From assembly GCA_913055805.1 (NCBI GenBank), contig CAJXLF010000004.1, positions 62,001 to 126,000 of the forward strand: a stretch of DNA of 64,000 bases, in the 5' to 3' direction. A model generated the notes under the pieces. It ran no database searches, was not told the origin of the DNA, and saw only the letters and a list, made by a program, of their open reading frames with translations. Source of the stretch: an uncultured Salinisphaerales bacterium (GTDB taxonomy: Bacteria; Pseudomonadota; Gammaproteobacteria; Nevskiales; CAJXLF01). Made by a program: the position numbers and the translations under genes. Numbering within the stretch: the stretch's first letter is position 1; every line of letters begins with the position of its first letter. Below, piece after piece: positions 25,001 to 32,892 of this stretch.

Positions 25001-25110
25001 TATTCACGCACTGTCAGGTCGAGCCCGGCCCGTATGCCCAGCAGCAGAATAACCAGACTGACCACGGTGGCCAACACCGGCCGCCGGATAAAGATATCTG
25101 TGAATTGCAT
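22003..25110 (-). CDS. RND family multidrug efflux permease (HAE1, MdtC/MexK type)
   Basis: Inner-membrane drug/proton antiporter of 1035 residues beginning MQFTDIFIRRPVLATVVSL, the usual HAE1 opening. Proton-relay residues are intact: AIGMVVDDAIIVLEN in TM4 (both Asp) and GVISKHGILIVEF in TM10 (Lys). Two periplasmic porter loops contain typical repeats (GVEKANILGARTYAMRIWL). It is the last gene of the minus-strand operon TetR-TolC-MFP-RND, 13 bp behind the adaptor. Together these make a complete tripartite pump. Substrates are not evident; location near steroid genes suggests export of hydrophobic toxins or intermediates (inference). Confidence 0.93.
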   Translation of the reverse strand: MQFTDIFIRRPVLATVVSLVILLLGIRAGLDLTVREYPELQNAQITVTVPYPGADPALMDGFVTTPLERQIATADGIDFLTSSTGPGVSSITANLRLDKDPNEAMTEISAKVNKLRNQLPEGSEDPVIEVAEGGGTSAMYMSFYSTLLDKSQITDYLIRVVEPQISSIAGVEKANILGARTYAMRIWLKADRLTAHDLTASEVFSRVREQNVLSAVGETKGNYVRIGLSARTDLRTVDEFKQLVVKSDGESVVRLGDVAEVILGSETYDGGAGWDGDPAIFIGIDVRPESNVLDVIAEVNAVWPDIKSQLPEGLDAEIGYDSTVYIREAISEVQMTLLEAVLIVVIVIFLFLGSMRSSLIPAVTVPLSLVGALFLMFLMGFTINLLTLLAMVLAIGMVVDDAIIVLENVHRHIEEGMQPFDAAIKGARELVGPVIAMTITLVAVYAPIGFLSGITGKLFTEFAFTLAGAVLISGIIALTLTPMMCARILKPAHGEGRLADWLDEKFESWKNAYQRRLHGALETKFVILVFGSIVFGSCVFLYLGAPQELAPEEDFGFAFSITETDGYSSQEYLDQYFAEAQKITLEDPDVDHIFTFSVGETGSTNTGFMGMVMRPWTERDRTTSNILQSLTPKLEQIPGIRWAGLQPPALPTPGQGYPVEFVLKSTSSPREISEVTQEIVARAMATKQFWFVAPRLRIDRPEAALNIDRDKAALLGVDMGRLSADLSALLAGGEVNRFDYQSRSYKVIQQVERGERLNPAQLEGYYTRAANGDLIPISTLVTLSERTVPRTIEHFQQLNADTIIAVPKPGVTQGDALKLFEDLSAELAPANFQIDYAGPSRQFKQEGAALAATFAFALIIIYLVLAAQFESFRDPLIMLVTVPMSICGALLFINLFALTNNFQMTSFPGMTLNIYTQVGLVTLIGVISKHGILIVEFANKLQEQGRSKREAIEEAAAIRMRPILMTTAALVVAMFPLLLSDGPGAAARFSMGMVITAGMTIGTLFTLYVVPAMYLYIGRDYSANKAAVIEAVQEA

Positions 25111-25123
25111 GCCTGTGCCTCCG

Positions 25124-26284
25124 TCAGCCTTGCGGAGGTGCAGGGTTCATCTCCACCTTCGGCGCCATGTCATTGTTGATGATCACTGGTTGCTGATTGC
25201 GGAGCTTGAGCAGACCGGAAGTGGCGACCTGATCACCCTCCGACAGGCCTTCGACGATAGTGACGAAATCACCCCGGGCCTCAGCCGTTTTGACAAAACG
25301 CTGCACCACTTCCAGGTCCGTGTAGGCAGGCATGCCCGGCGCCTGGGTTTCAGGCTTGGCTGGTGGCTCCTTCATTTTCTGTACTACGAATACCGAGCTG
25401 CCATAGGAGTTGTAGCTGATCGAGGTGCGGGGCACTACGAGCACTTCCTTGGCGCCGGGCAGTTCAATATTTACCCGTGCGAACACTCCCGGACGCAACA
25501 GGCCGGCAACGTTGGCCACCTGGGCACGTACCCGAAAATTGCGTGTCGCCTCTTCCACCCGCGAATCGATGGCCTGCACCTCACCTTCGAACACCTCGCC
25601 CGGGTAGAGATCCACCATCACCGAGATTCTCTGGCCTTTCTGTATACGGCTGATGTTCTGTTCGGGCAGGTTGAAGTCTACGTACAGCGGATCCAGCGCC
25701 TGCAGACTGACAATGGGCGTGCCGGGTGAAATGTATTGGCCAAGATCAATATTGCGAATGCCCAGTTCACCCGCGAACGGCGCCCGGATGACTTTCTGGG
25801 CCACGCGTGCACGCTGGGCCTGGACGCGGGCCTTGGCCTGCGCCGCTTCACTTTCCGCCTTATCCAGCTCCGACTTGGAAATACTTTCCAGCTCAAACAG
25901 CTTGTGAATGCGCTGCAGCTCGGTTTCGGCCAACTGCGCCTGGGCCTCCAGGGTCCGCAGATCACCAACATCGGTATCCGCATCCAGTCGAATGAGAATA
26001 GCGCCCTTACTCACCCGGTCGCCGGATTCGAATTCAATCGACTTGACGATGCCGGCCGCCTCGGTGGTGACCTCAATCCCGTTGACGGCCGTCAGGCTGC
26101 CGACGGTTTCGATCTGCTGCTGCCAGGTTTCCACCCGCGCACCCGTCGCACTTATGGTGACCGGCGGCGTCGGCATGGAATCCAGGTACTGGTTCATCAT
26201 CACGTTGCCGAAGTACTTGCCGCCGAATACCGTCCCGAAAATGACGAGACACAGCGCCAGCATGATTATCATTCTTTTCCACAT
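25124..26284 (-). CDS. RND efflux periplasmic adaptor (MFP family)
   Basis: Membrane-fusion protein of 386 residues with an N-terminal membrane anchor (MLALCLVIFGTVFGGKYFG, about 8-26). The barrel-sandwich halves are VTTEAAGIVKSIEFESGDRV and KVIRAPFAGELGIRNIDLG, separated by an alpha-hairpin (about 115-165). The following FNLPEQNISRIQKGQ is typical of MdtA/MexH-like adaptors. It starts 3 bp after the TolC-like gene stop and precedes the RND gene by 13 bp, so it belongs to one transcript. The long Pro-rich loop (PPAKPETQAPGMPAYT) near residue 310 is unusual in length. Confidence 0.92.
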   Translation of the reverse strand: MWKRMIIMLALCLVIFGTVFGGKYFGNVMMNQYLDSMPTPPVTISATGARVETWQQQIETVGSLTAVNGIEVTTEAAGIVKSIEFESGDRVSKGAILIRLDADTDVGDLRTLEAQAQLAETELQRIHKLFELESISKSELDKAESEAAQAKARVQAQRARVAQKVIRAPFAGELGIRNIDLGQYISPGTPIVSLQALDPLYVDFNLPEQNISRIQKGQRISVMVDLYPGEVFEGEVQAIDSRVEEATRNFRVRAQVANVAGLLRPGVFARVNIELPGAKEVLVVPRTSISYNSYGSSVFVVQKMKEPPAKPETQAPGMPAYTDLEVVQRFVKTAEARGDFVTIVEGLSEGDQVATSGLLKLRNQQPVIINNDMAPKVEMNPAPPQG

Positions 26285-26287
26285 GAC

Positions 26288-27655
26288 TTATTCCTCAGTT
26301 TTAACCTCAGCCGGCATCTGCAACAGCCGGTCGATGGTTTCGAAATCCTTTTCACTTAGTTCAGCGGACAACTGCTTGAGCTGCAGCAAGCTTAAAAGCA
26401 GGTTGTAACGGGTTTGTGAATAGTCGCGGCGCGCACTGATCAAGGCGCTGCGCGCATTGAGCACATCGGTAATCGTGCGGGTACCAGCCTGATAACCATT
26501 ACGCGTGGCCTCTTCCGCGGCTTCTGCGGAGGTAACGGCCAGCTTGAGCGCCCGTTCCTGGGCATAGGCCGCCTGCAGTTCGCGGAACTGCTGACGGGTC
26601 TGGCGCACGGTTTCCATCACGATCCGGTCACGATCGGCCTGGGCAGCCCGCATGCGGGCTGCGGCCTCACGCGAACGGGCGCGCTTCACGCCGCCCTGAT
26701 AAATGGGCACATTCAACTCCAGGCCCAGGCGCCCCTCATCGCTTTCCGAACCGATGCGTGACTCGCTGTTGTCGTTGTGCCGGTAGCTGGCGACCGCATC
26801 TACGGTGGGCAACAGATCCGAACTGGCGGTTCTGGATTCGGCCTCGGCGACGGCCACCTTTTCATTGGCCAGCAGGATGTTGGGATTCCGGGCCTGCACT
26901 TTCTTCACCCAGATATCCACGTCAGCCGGATCCAGCGGCGGCAAGGGCGCGGACGCCGGCAATTCCGGCAGGCGCACATAGCCGCTGCCGGTGGATTCAT
27001 CCAGGGCATCCTGTGCGGATGACAACTGCTGACGGGCAAGAATCAGCTGTGCCTCGGCCAGGTCATTGCGGGCCTGCGCCTCTTTCAGGTCAGTGCCTGG
27101 CACCAATCCGACTTCATGGCGCTTCTGGGTATCAGACAGCGATTCACCGATGGCCTGCGCTTCCGCCTTGGCCTGCTTGAGTTCATCCTGGGCCAGCAGC
27201 ACCCCGAAATAACGTTCCACTACACGAACGAAAAAGCGCATCTTGCGATCCACCACGCCGGCCTCGGCCTGGGCATCCAGGGCATCGGCCTGCCGGCCAC
27301 GGGCAAACCAGTCGAAACGCAGCAGGGGCTGGCGCACACTGATACCCGCGCCGTAACCCTCGTAGCTTTCCTCGAAGGTGCCGAAGAAGTCGCTCTCGCT
27401 CTCGTTATCGTTGTAGGTAGCCGTGCCATCCAGCGTGACCGTCGGCATCAAGGTGCCTGAAACCTGAGTGCCCAGTTCCTTTTCCGCCTCATAAGTGGCG
27501 ATCGCCAGAGGAATCGCCGGGTCATGCTCAATGGCCCGCTCCAGCGCCTCGCTGAGCGTCATCGCCTGGGCCGGCCCGCTCAGCAGGGTCATTAGCAGCC
27601 CCAGCGTTACCGACACACCCAGTCCCTTCTTTGTCTTAGCCGCAATCCAGGTCAT
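26288..27655 (-). CDS. TolC family outer-membrane efflux channel
   Basis: Outer-membrane channel protein of 455 residues. A signal peptide (GVSVTLGLLMTLLSGPAQA, cleavage before MTLSEAL) leads to the duplicated TolC fold with two long helical hairpins: ALERAIEHDPAIPLA at the start of the first repeat and RARSREAAARMRAAQADRDR in the second. ATG 27655 is chosen over a GTG four codons upstream because of a GAGG ribosome site. It overlaps the end of the TetR gene by 20 bp, which implies translational coupling. The terminal stretch QLSAELSEKDFETIDRLLQMPAE lies in the periplasm. It provides the outer channel for the adaptor and RND encoded downstream and may also serve the other two RND systems of the window, which lack one. 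Confidence 0.9.
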   Translation of the reverse strand: MTWIAAKTKKGLGVSVTLGLLMTLLSGPAQAMTLSEALERAIEHDPAIPLAIATYEAEKELGTQVSGTLMPTVTLDGTATYNDNESESDFFGTFEESYEGYGAGISVRQPLLRFDWFARGRQADALDAQAEAGVVDRKMRFFVRVVERYFGVLLAQDELKQAKAEAQAIGESLSDTQKRHEVGLVPGTDLKEAQARNDLAEAQLILARQQLSSAQDALDESTGSGYVRLPELPASAPLPPLDPADVDIWVKKVQARNPNILLANEKVAVAEAESRTASSDLLPTVDAVASYRHNDNSESRIGSESDEGRLGLELNVPIYQGGVKRARSREAAARMRAAQADRDRIVMETVRQTRQQFRELQAAYAQERALKLAVTSAEAAEEATRNGYQAGTRTITDVLNARSALISARRDYSQTRYNLLLSLLQLKQLSAELSEKDFETIDRLLQMPAEVKTEE

Positions 27656-28361
27656 GAAACACCTCACTGCAAAGTTGTTCTATTTTTCTGTCCAACGCCG
27701 CGTCGTCGCTGGGATCAAAGTATGGCTTCCACCCCAGGCCGTTGAGCATGCTGTGCACATGCCTCAGCATCAGCCGGTAGGGGTCACGAATATCATATTG
27801 TTCAAGCACACCCTCGGTGTGCACCAGATTATGCGTGCCGAGCGTGACACTCCAGGGACCCATGGCCACTTCATTGGGTTTGAGGCCCTGCGCTTCCAGG
27901 TCACCACGCTCCACCGCCTCGGTCACCAGGGCCGCCACCAGTTCGCCGATGGGCTTGCCCGCTTCCAGCGACTGCCGCCGCCGTTCGGCCGAGGCCGCAC
28001 CCCAGATCACCTCCGTATAGGCAAACTGCACCAGCCTGAAATGTTCCGGGTAGCGGCGCACAAAAACCGTATCCGCCACGGCCAGGCCCGCCATACGGTC
28101 TCGCGTCGGGGCATCCCAGGCCATGACCTGGCGCAGCAGGTCCAGGCGGTTCTGTTCATTGATCGTGGCCAGCGCGATCAACAAATCCTCCTTGGAACAG
28201 AAATGCTGATACAGCGTGCCCACCGCATAATCGCAACGATCGGCAATGCGCGCCATGGCCAGGTTCAACAAGCCGTCCTGCCGGATCAAATCCCGGGCGG
28301 CTTCCAGAAACAGCAACTCGCGGTCAGCGATCTCCCGCTGACGCCGCTCTTTGGTGCCCAT
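27636..28361 (-). CDS. TetR family transcriptional regulator (efflux operon)
   Basis: Regulator of 241 residues. The N-terminal TetR helix-turn-helix is at about 15-60 (LFLEAARDLIRQDGLLNLAMARIADRCDYAVGTLYQHF in part, ending KEDLLIALA). The C-terminal ligand domain is less conserved. It is the first gene of a four-gene minus-strand operon and overlaps the TolC-like gene by 20 bp. A promoter of sigma-70 type lies upstream (28390-28418), so autorepression together with the pump genes is likely. The inducer is unknown. Confidence 0.88.
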   Translation of the reverse strand: MGTKERRQREIADRELLFLEAARDLIRQDGLLNLAMARIADRCDYAVGTLYQHFCSKEDLLIALATINEQNRLDLLRQVMAWDAPTRDRMAGLAVADTVFVRRYPEHFRLVQFAYTEVIWGAASAERRRQSLEAGKPIGELVAALVTEAVERGDLEAQGLKPNEVAMGPWSVTLGTHNLVHTEGVLEQYDIRDPYRLMLRHVHSMLNGLGWKPYFDPSDDAALDRKIEQLCSEVFHDLDCG

Positions 28362-28389
28362 TTCGGCTCACAACACAAAAGGGCCACAA

Positions 28390-28418
28390 ATTATGAACCT
28401 GATTCAAAAAATGATCAA
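28390..28418 (-). promoter_or_regulatory. Sigma-70-type promoter of the TetR-TolC-MFP-RND operon
   Basis: On the minus strand TTGATC (28413-28418) and CATAAT (28390-28395) are separated by 17 bp, close to consensus. An imperfect inverted repeat TGAAC-CTG-ATTCA (28394-28406) overlaps the -10 side and could bind the TetR protein. The start codon lies 28 bp downstream of the -10 box. Confidence 0.55.
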
Positions 28419-28439
28419 TGATTCACTTACACGCCTGCC

Positions 28440-29813
28440 TTAGCGCCGTGAACGCTTGCGCAGGGTCTGCGGACTGAAGTAATCGTCTTCCAGTTCGATA
28501 CGGAAGTCGCTGACCTTGTCCTCGTTCTGCATGGCGGTGACGAAATAACGGCCGCTCTGCAGGTCGTAGATGACTTCCGGTATGGCGGTGACAGTCGGAA
28601 TCATGGGATAGGTGCCCAGATGGCCCTCCTGGAACTTCCAGAATTCATCACGGTTGTCGTAGAGATCCACCGCTGCAATCGACCAACTGTCTTCATCAAT
28701 ATAGAAGCGCCGCTTGGCAAAAATATGACTGGTGCCTTCACGCAGATAGGCCTCCACCACCCAGACACGGTGCAACTCGTAGCGGGTCAGATCCTGGTTG
28801 ATAAAGCGCGGGTTTAGAATTTCTTCGAACTTCAGGCGCCGGTCGGCGATACCCCATGAGTTATAGGGGATATATAACTCCTTCTTGCCGATGAGCTTCC
28901 AGGTGTAACGCGACAGCGAGCCATTGAACATATCGATCTGGTCATAGGTCTGCTGATTGTCCGAGCCCTCGGTGGGGTTGTCGTAGCCGGCATCCGGCAG
29001 ACGCCGCACCCGCCGCACGGCAGGGTTGTAGACCCAGGCCTCACGCTGCCCCTCCACCGGGTCATGCGCCAGGATGAACTGACCGACGATGCGGGGCGGC
29101 GACAAATACTCGGAGAGGTACATCAGCAGCAGGGTGTTCTCCTGCGCAGCCGGCTCCTCGATATTGGCGTACTTGAACTTCACATCCTCGATCAGCTTGG
29201 TGAGGGTGTACTTGCCATCCAGCTGCACGATGGCCTGATTGTTGTAGCGCCGCACCGCGGTGCCACGGAATTTCATCTTGTGGTTCCAGATGACTTCCTC
29301 CGCCCGCTTGGGGATCGGAAACGGAAACCCCAGTTTGGCGCCGATGACATCATCGGTGCCTTGCAACTCCGCGCGGGTTGCGTTGCTGATGGTGGCCTGC
29401 TCGATTTGCGGCGGGAAATACCCAGAACGATTGGAGGGATACACCGGCATTTTGTATTCCGGGTACTGGGCAAACATGCGCTTATGCCCTTCGGTAAGCC
29501 GTGCCTCGTACTGGCCCAGGTTGTCCCGGGTGATGGTGAACTGCGGCGACTCCACCCGACCGCCGCCGAAGATTTTCGCCAGCTCATCGGCCGGCATGGC
29601 CTCGATCTGCTCTGGGGTCAGATTGCGCTGTTCATCGGTGAAGTTGGCGGGCCCCGTCCATACCGGAATGCTGCCGTCTTCATTAGCGGCTTTCTCCGCA
29701 CCCACAGGCGTCAAGTCTTTGCCCAGGCGGGCAGCCTCCTCTTGTGGCACCTTGGCCCAGGCCGATCCTGATAGCAGAGTCAGGCCCATCAGCACCGCCG
29801 TTTTATTTCGCAT
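28440..29813 (-). CDS. DUF1329 family exported protein
   Basis: Exported protein of 457 residues with signal peptide MRNKTAVLMGLTLLSGSAWA. ATG 29813 is preferred because the GGTGAG ribosome site then sits at 6 bp; ATG 29816 is adjacent. Features of DUF1329 are visible: LGKDLTPVGAEKAANEDGSIP near the start, GFPFPIPKRAEEVIWNHKMKFRG in part mid-protein, and VWVVEAYLREGTSHIFAKRRFYIDEDSW in part near the end. DUF1329 proteins are periplasmic or outer-membrane-associated with a LolB-like fold prediction and often occur with DUF1302 barrels in degraders of hydrophobic compounds (family knowledge). Here the DUF1302 gene lies about 8 kb away. A role in moving lipophilic substrates is inferred. It is followed by the separately promoted TetR operon. 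Confidence 0.85.
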   Translation of the reverse strand: MRNKTAVLMGLTLLSGSAWAKVPQEEAARLGKDLTPVGAEKAANEDGSIPVWTGPANFTDEQRNLTPEQIEAMPADELAKIFGGGRVESPQFTITRDNLGQYEARLTEGHKRMFAQYPEYKMPVYPSNRSGYFPPQIEQATISNATRAELQGTDDVIGAKLGFPFPIPKRAEEVIWNHKMKFRGTAVRRYNNQAIVQLDGKYTLTKLIEDVKFKYANIEEPAAQENTLLLMYLSEYLSPPRIVGQFILAHDPVEGQREAWVYNPAVRRVRRLPDAGYDNPTEGSDNQQTYDQIDMFNGSLSRYTWKLIGKKELYIPYNSWGIADRRLKFEEILNPRFINQDLTRYELHRVWVVEAYLREGTSHIFAKRRFYIDEDSWSIAAVDLYDNRDEFWKFQEGHLGTYPMIPTVTAIPEVIYDLQSGRYFVTAMQNEDKVSDFRIELEDDYFSPQTLRKRSRR

Positions 29814-30011
29814 CATAATCTCACCAGCATTTTTCTCCTGCGGCTGCACAGCATACAAGCGCGAATTACATAATTTCTACTAACGTTGCATGCGTTTATG
29901 CGCTACCGGCGCCGCGCTCCGGCGCTTAAGCTGTACGATTGCGGTTTCGTCAATACAAACCGGCACTTATCAAATCAGAAGCAAATCAGAACACGTTTAC
30001 AGGGAGCGTAA

Positions 30012-32387
30012 ATGAACAGGATTCTGGCAGGATTCGCCTTCACTTTTATTCTTGGCCTGAGTGCCTGCGGCGGGGATTCCGATAACGACGGCCGCCGCAC
30101 ACCCGGCAAACAATCCGACAACAGTAGCGCACCCATCTACGCGGTGGCCAAACAGTGCATTCACCTCAAGGCACAGAGCGGTCAGTATGTGGCCCTGGGC
30201 AACGGCGGTTACACCGCCAATGCCACCTCTGCCGGAGAAGCGGCATCCTTTTATATGCAACCCACGGCCCTGGCCAGCTATCTGCTGCTGTCCGGCTATA
30301 ACCGTGAAGCCAACCTGTTGCTGGATAACGCCACGGGCGGGGGCGATCCGGGCCAGAAGGAATTACTGGGCATCACCGATCCGGCCGGCGAATTTCTTGA
30401 TCAGGCCGGCAACCTGGTAGGGAATGTGGGCGAAATTGTCAGTAGTGTCGGCGACATCCTCGATCTGGTGCTCGACCCCGTCGCGCCGCTGGGCCAGGCG
30501 GTCAACAATGTCGGCGACAACGTCGGCGTCATTGGAGAAACCCTGGCCAATACCGACCTGGGGCCGGCACTGGGTGTGGTCGACCAGGCCAGTGATCTGG
30601 CCACCTGGCAACTCAGCGAACCCGAGCCGGGTCTGTTCCAGCTGACTTCGCTGGAAACCGGCCTCAAGCTGGCCGAGAACAATGGTCATCTGGGACTGAC
30701 CAGCACCGGCGACAACAACCCCGCCACCCTGTTCAGTATCGAAGAAGCCCGCGATTGCGCCAGCTATCCGGAAGCCGGGCTGAATGCCGAACTGGTGGAT
30801 GAGCGCGGACCGAAGATCTTCTGGAACGACCAGGCTGGCGATGTCTATGGCTGGGTGGACGACCATGCCCACATCACGGCTTATGAATTCATTGGCGGAC
30901 GCGTCAACTACGGCAAGAATTTCCACAAGTTCGGCGTTGAACACGCCCTTGACAACTGCCAGGAGAACCACGGTCCGGAAGGCACCCTGGGTATTCTGGA
31001 AATGGTGACTTCGGACGCCATCGGGCCGCATGAAACCGTCGGCTGGCCGACCTACAACGAATGGCCGCGATCCAGCTCCCTGCAACATCACCAGACCTAC
31101 TACCGCTGGATCGAGCGATCCTTCCTGGCCGGCCAGAAGATCCTGGTCAACCTGATCACGCATAACGAAGTGCTGTGCCAGATCTATCCGCTCAAGCAGA
31201 ACGACTGTGACGGCATGGAGAATGTGCGCCTGCAGGCGAAGCGCACCTATGAATTGCAGGATTACATCGACGCCCAGCATGGCGGACCCGGCCGCGGCTG
31301 GTTCCGGGTAACGGAAACACCTGAGGAAGCCCGCGCCGCCATTGCCAAAGGGCAGATGGCCGTGGTGCTGGGCATTGAGCTGTCCAAGGTACTCAACTGC
31401 GGCGAGTTCCTGGATCAGCCCGAATGTACGCGCGAGCAAATCCAGCAACGCCTGGACGAAGTGGAAAGCCTGGGCGTACGCGTGATCTTCCCGGTGCACA
31501 AGTTCGATAATGCCTTTGGCGGCCATCTGCCCCACTCCGGCTTCGGTCTGGGCACCTTCCTTACCGCCGGCAATCTGCTGGAAACCGGCCACCCGATCGA
31601 GGTGGAGCAGTGCCCGCTGGACGACGCCGGCGACGACAATTTCGTGGAACCGGCCAACAACCCGCGCGAAAACCCGGCCGGCATCTTCGAGTGGCTGCAG
31701 GCCGTGCTTGAATACAACGTGGCCCAGGTCAATCCGACCGGCTCCGACACCACCCATCTGTGCAATATCCGCGGCCTGACCGATCTCGGCTTTTACCTGC
31801 TCGACCAGCTGGTGCAGCGCGGCATGCTGGTGGACGTGGATCACATGAGCCGCCGCGCGGCCGATGCCACCATCGACTATCTGGCCAGCCGCGGCTATCC
31901 CATGATCAGTTCGCATGACTGGCTCGGTTCGGAAACCCTGCTCAACAAACTGGCCGACAGCAATGGCTTCCTCGGCCGCTTCGCCCGCGGCGGACGCGAT
32001 CAGTGGGTGGAACGCCTGACCGGCATGGCGGCCCGTTACGATGACCGGCCCTTCTTTGGCGGCGGTATTGCCTCCGACGTCAACGGCATTGCCCATCTGC
32101 CACACGATCCGCGTGATGGCGCCGCCGACAGCGAAGGCATGATCAGCTACCCCTTCCGCTCCTACGACGGCCGCGTGGAATTCGACAAACAGGTTACCGG
32201 CGATCGCGTATTCGGCCTCTATGACGGCCGCGGTGTAGCCCATTACGGCCTGTATGCGGATTACATTGCCGACACCGAACAATTCGGCGGCCCCGATGCC
32301 AGAAAAGGGCTGGACGTGTTCTTCCGTTCAGCCGAAGCCTGGCTGCGCATGTGGGAGCAGGCGGAATCGGTGGCGGGTAGCAACTGA
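30012..32387 (+). CDS. Lipoprotein related to membrane dipeptidases (M19-like amidohydrolase) with N-terminal beta-trefoil-like region
   Basis: Secreted lipoprotein of 791 residues, start ATG 30012 with GGGAGCG upstream; lipobox LGLSAC at about residues 14-19, followed by a Gly/Asp/Ser-rich linker. The region about 45-250 has beta-trefoil- or fascin-like segments (LKAQSGQYVALGNGGY; FQLTSLETGLKLAENNGHLGL) interrupted by an amphipathic part rich in Val-Gly-Asn repeats (about 125-190). The C-terminal 500 residues resemble metallo-amidohydrolases of the membrane dipeptidase superfamily: VDDHAHI (H-x-H metal pair), VLGIELS, VDVDHMSRRA and MISSHDW. Substrate is unknown; the location outside the cell or at the outer membrane is inferred. 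No close characterised relative is recognised. Confidence 0.7.
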   Translation: MNRILAGFAFTFILGLSACGGDSDNDGRRTPGKQSDNSSAPIYAVAKQCIHLKAQSGQYVALGNGGYTANATSAGEAASFYMQPTALASYLLLSGYNREANLLLDNATGGGDPGQKELLGITDPAGEFLDQAGNLVGNVGEIVSSVGDILDLVLDPVAPLGQAVNNVGDNVGVIGETLANTDLGPALGVVDQASDLATWQLSEPEPGLFQLTSLETGLKLAENNGHLGLTSTGDNNPATLFSIEEARDCASYPEAGLNAELVDERGPKIFWNDQAGDVYGWVDDHAHITAYEFIGGRVNYGKNFHKFGVEHALDNCQENHGPEGTLGILEMVTSDAIGPHETVGWPTYNEWPRSSSLQHHQTYYRWIERSFLAGQKILVNLITHNEVLCQIYPLKQNDCDGMENVRLQAKRTYELQDYIDAQHGGPGRGWFRVTETPEEARAAIAKGQMAVVLGIELSKVLNCGEFLDQPECTREQIQQRLDEVESLGVRVIFPVHKFDNAFGGHLPHSGFGLGTFLTAGNLLETGHPIEVEQCPLDDAGDDNFVEPANNPRENPAGIFEWLQAVLEYNVAQVNPTGSDTTHLCNIRGLTDLGFYLLDQLVQRGMLVDVDHMSRRAADATIDYLASRGYPMISSHDWLGSETLLNKLADSNGFLGRFARGGRDQWVERLTGMAARYDDRPFFGGGIASDVNGIAHLPHDPRDGAADSEGMISYPFRSYDGRVEFDKQVTGDRVFGLYDGRGVAHYGLYADYIADTEQFGGPDARKGLDVFFRSAEAWLRMWEQAESVAGSN

Positions 32388-32455
32388 CGGAACTGCCGCT
32401 TGCCCTGGGCGCTTACAGCTGCTTTAGTACAGCGATAGCGAATGGAGGCAGTGTT

Positions 32456-32866
32456 ATGGAATCCGATCACCCCGTCATGCTCTTCGATGGTGAATGCGCC
32501 CTGTGCAACGGCACGGTGAATTTCGTACTGGATCACGACCACAGCGGCTCTATTCATTTCGCCCCGCTGCAATCGGAGGTGGGTCAGGCCTACCTGCGCA
32601 AATTCGGGCTGCCGACGGAGGACTTCCAGTCTTACGTCATCGTGGAAGGCGACGAATTTTCGCTCAAGTCCCGGGCCGTGCAGCGCATGGGCTATCACAT
32701 GGGCGGCATCTGGCGTTTTCTGGCCGCCGTCTCGAAAATCATTCCCCGCCCGCTCAACGACGCCATCTACGACCTGGGCTTTCGCAACCGCATCAAATGG
32801 TTCGGCAAGGCCGACCAGTGCCGCGTCCTCGACCCTCAGACCAGGAAGCGTTTTCTGGCGCTGTAA
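32456..32866 (+). CDS. DUF393 (DCC) family thiol-disulfide oxidoreductase-like protein
   Basis: Small protein of 136 residues with the DCC hallmark FDGECALCNG near residues 10-19 (Asp-Gly-x-Cys-x-x-Cys). The DCC family (DUF393) is predicted to have a thioredoxin-like fold; function is not established. It also shows the family-typical SRAVQRMGYHMGG and DLGFRNRIKWFGKADQCRV. There is no signal peptide, so it is probably cytosolic. It starts 68 bp after the dipeptidase-like lipoprotein gene with GGAGG upstream and is convergent with the MMPL gene. Confidence 0.85.
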   Translation: MESDHPVMLFDGECALCNGTVNFVLDHDHSGSIHFAPLQSEVGQAYLRKFGLPTEDFQSYVIVEGDEFSLKSRAVQRMGYHMGGIWRFLAAVSKIIPRPLNDAIYDLGFRNRIKWFGKADQCRVLDPQTRKRFLAL

Positions 32867-32892
32867 CTACCGGACATATCTGCCGTTGCCAA

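Noticed and set aside
30363-32282. Open frame of about 640 codons antisense to the dipeptidase-like lipoprotein
   Set aside because: Shadow of a GC-rich gene; no start signal and no recognisable domain, while the sense frame has metal motifs and a lipobox.
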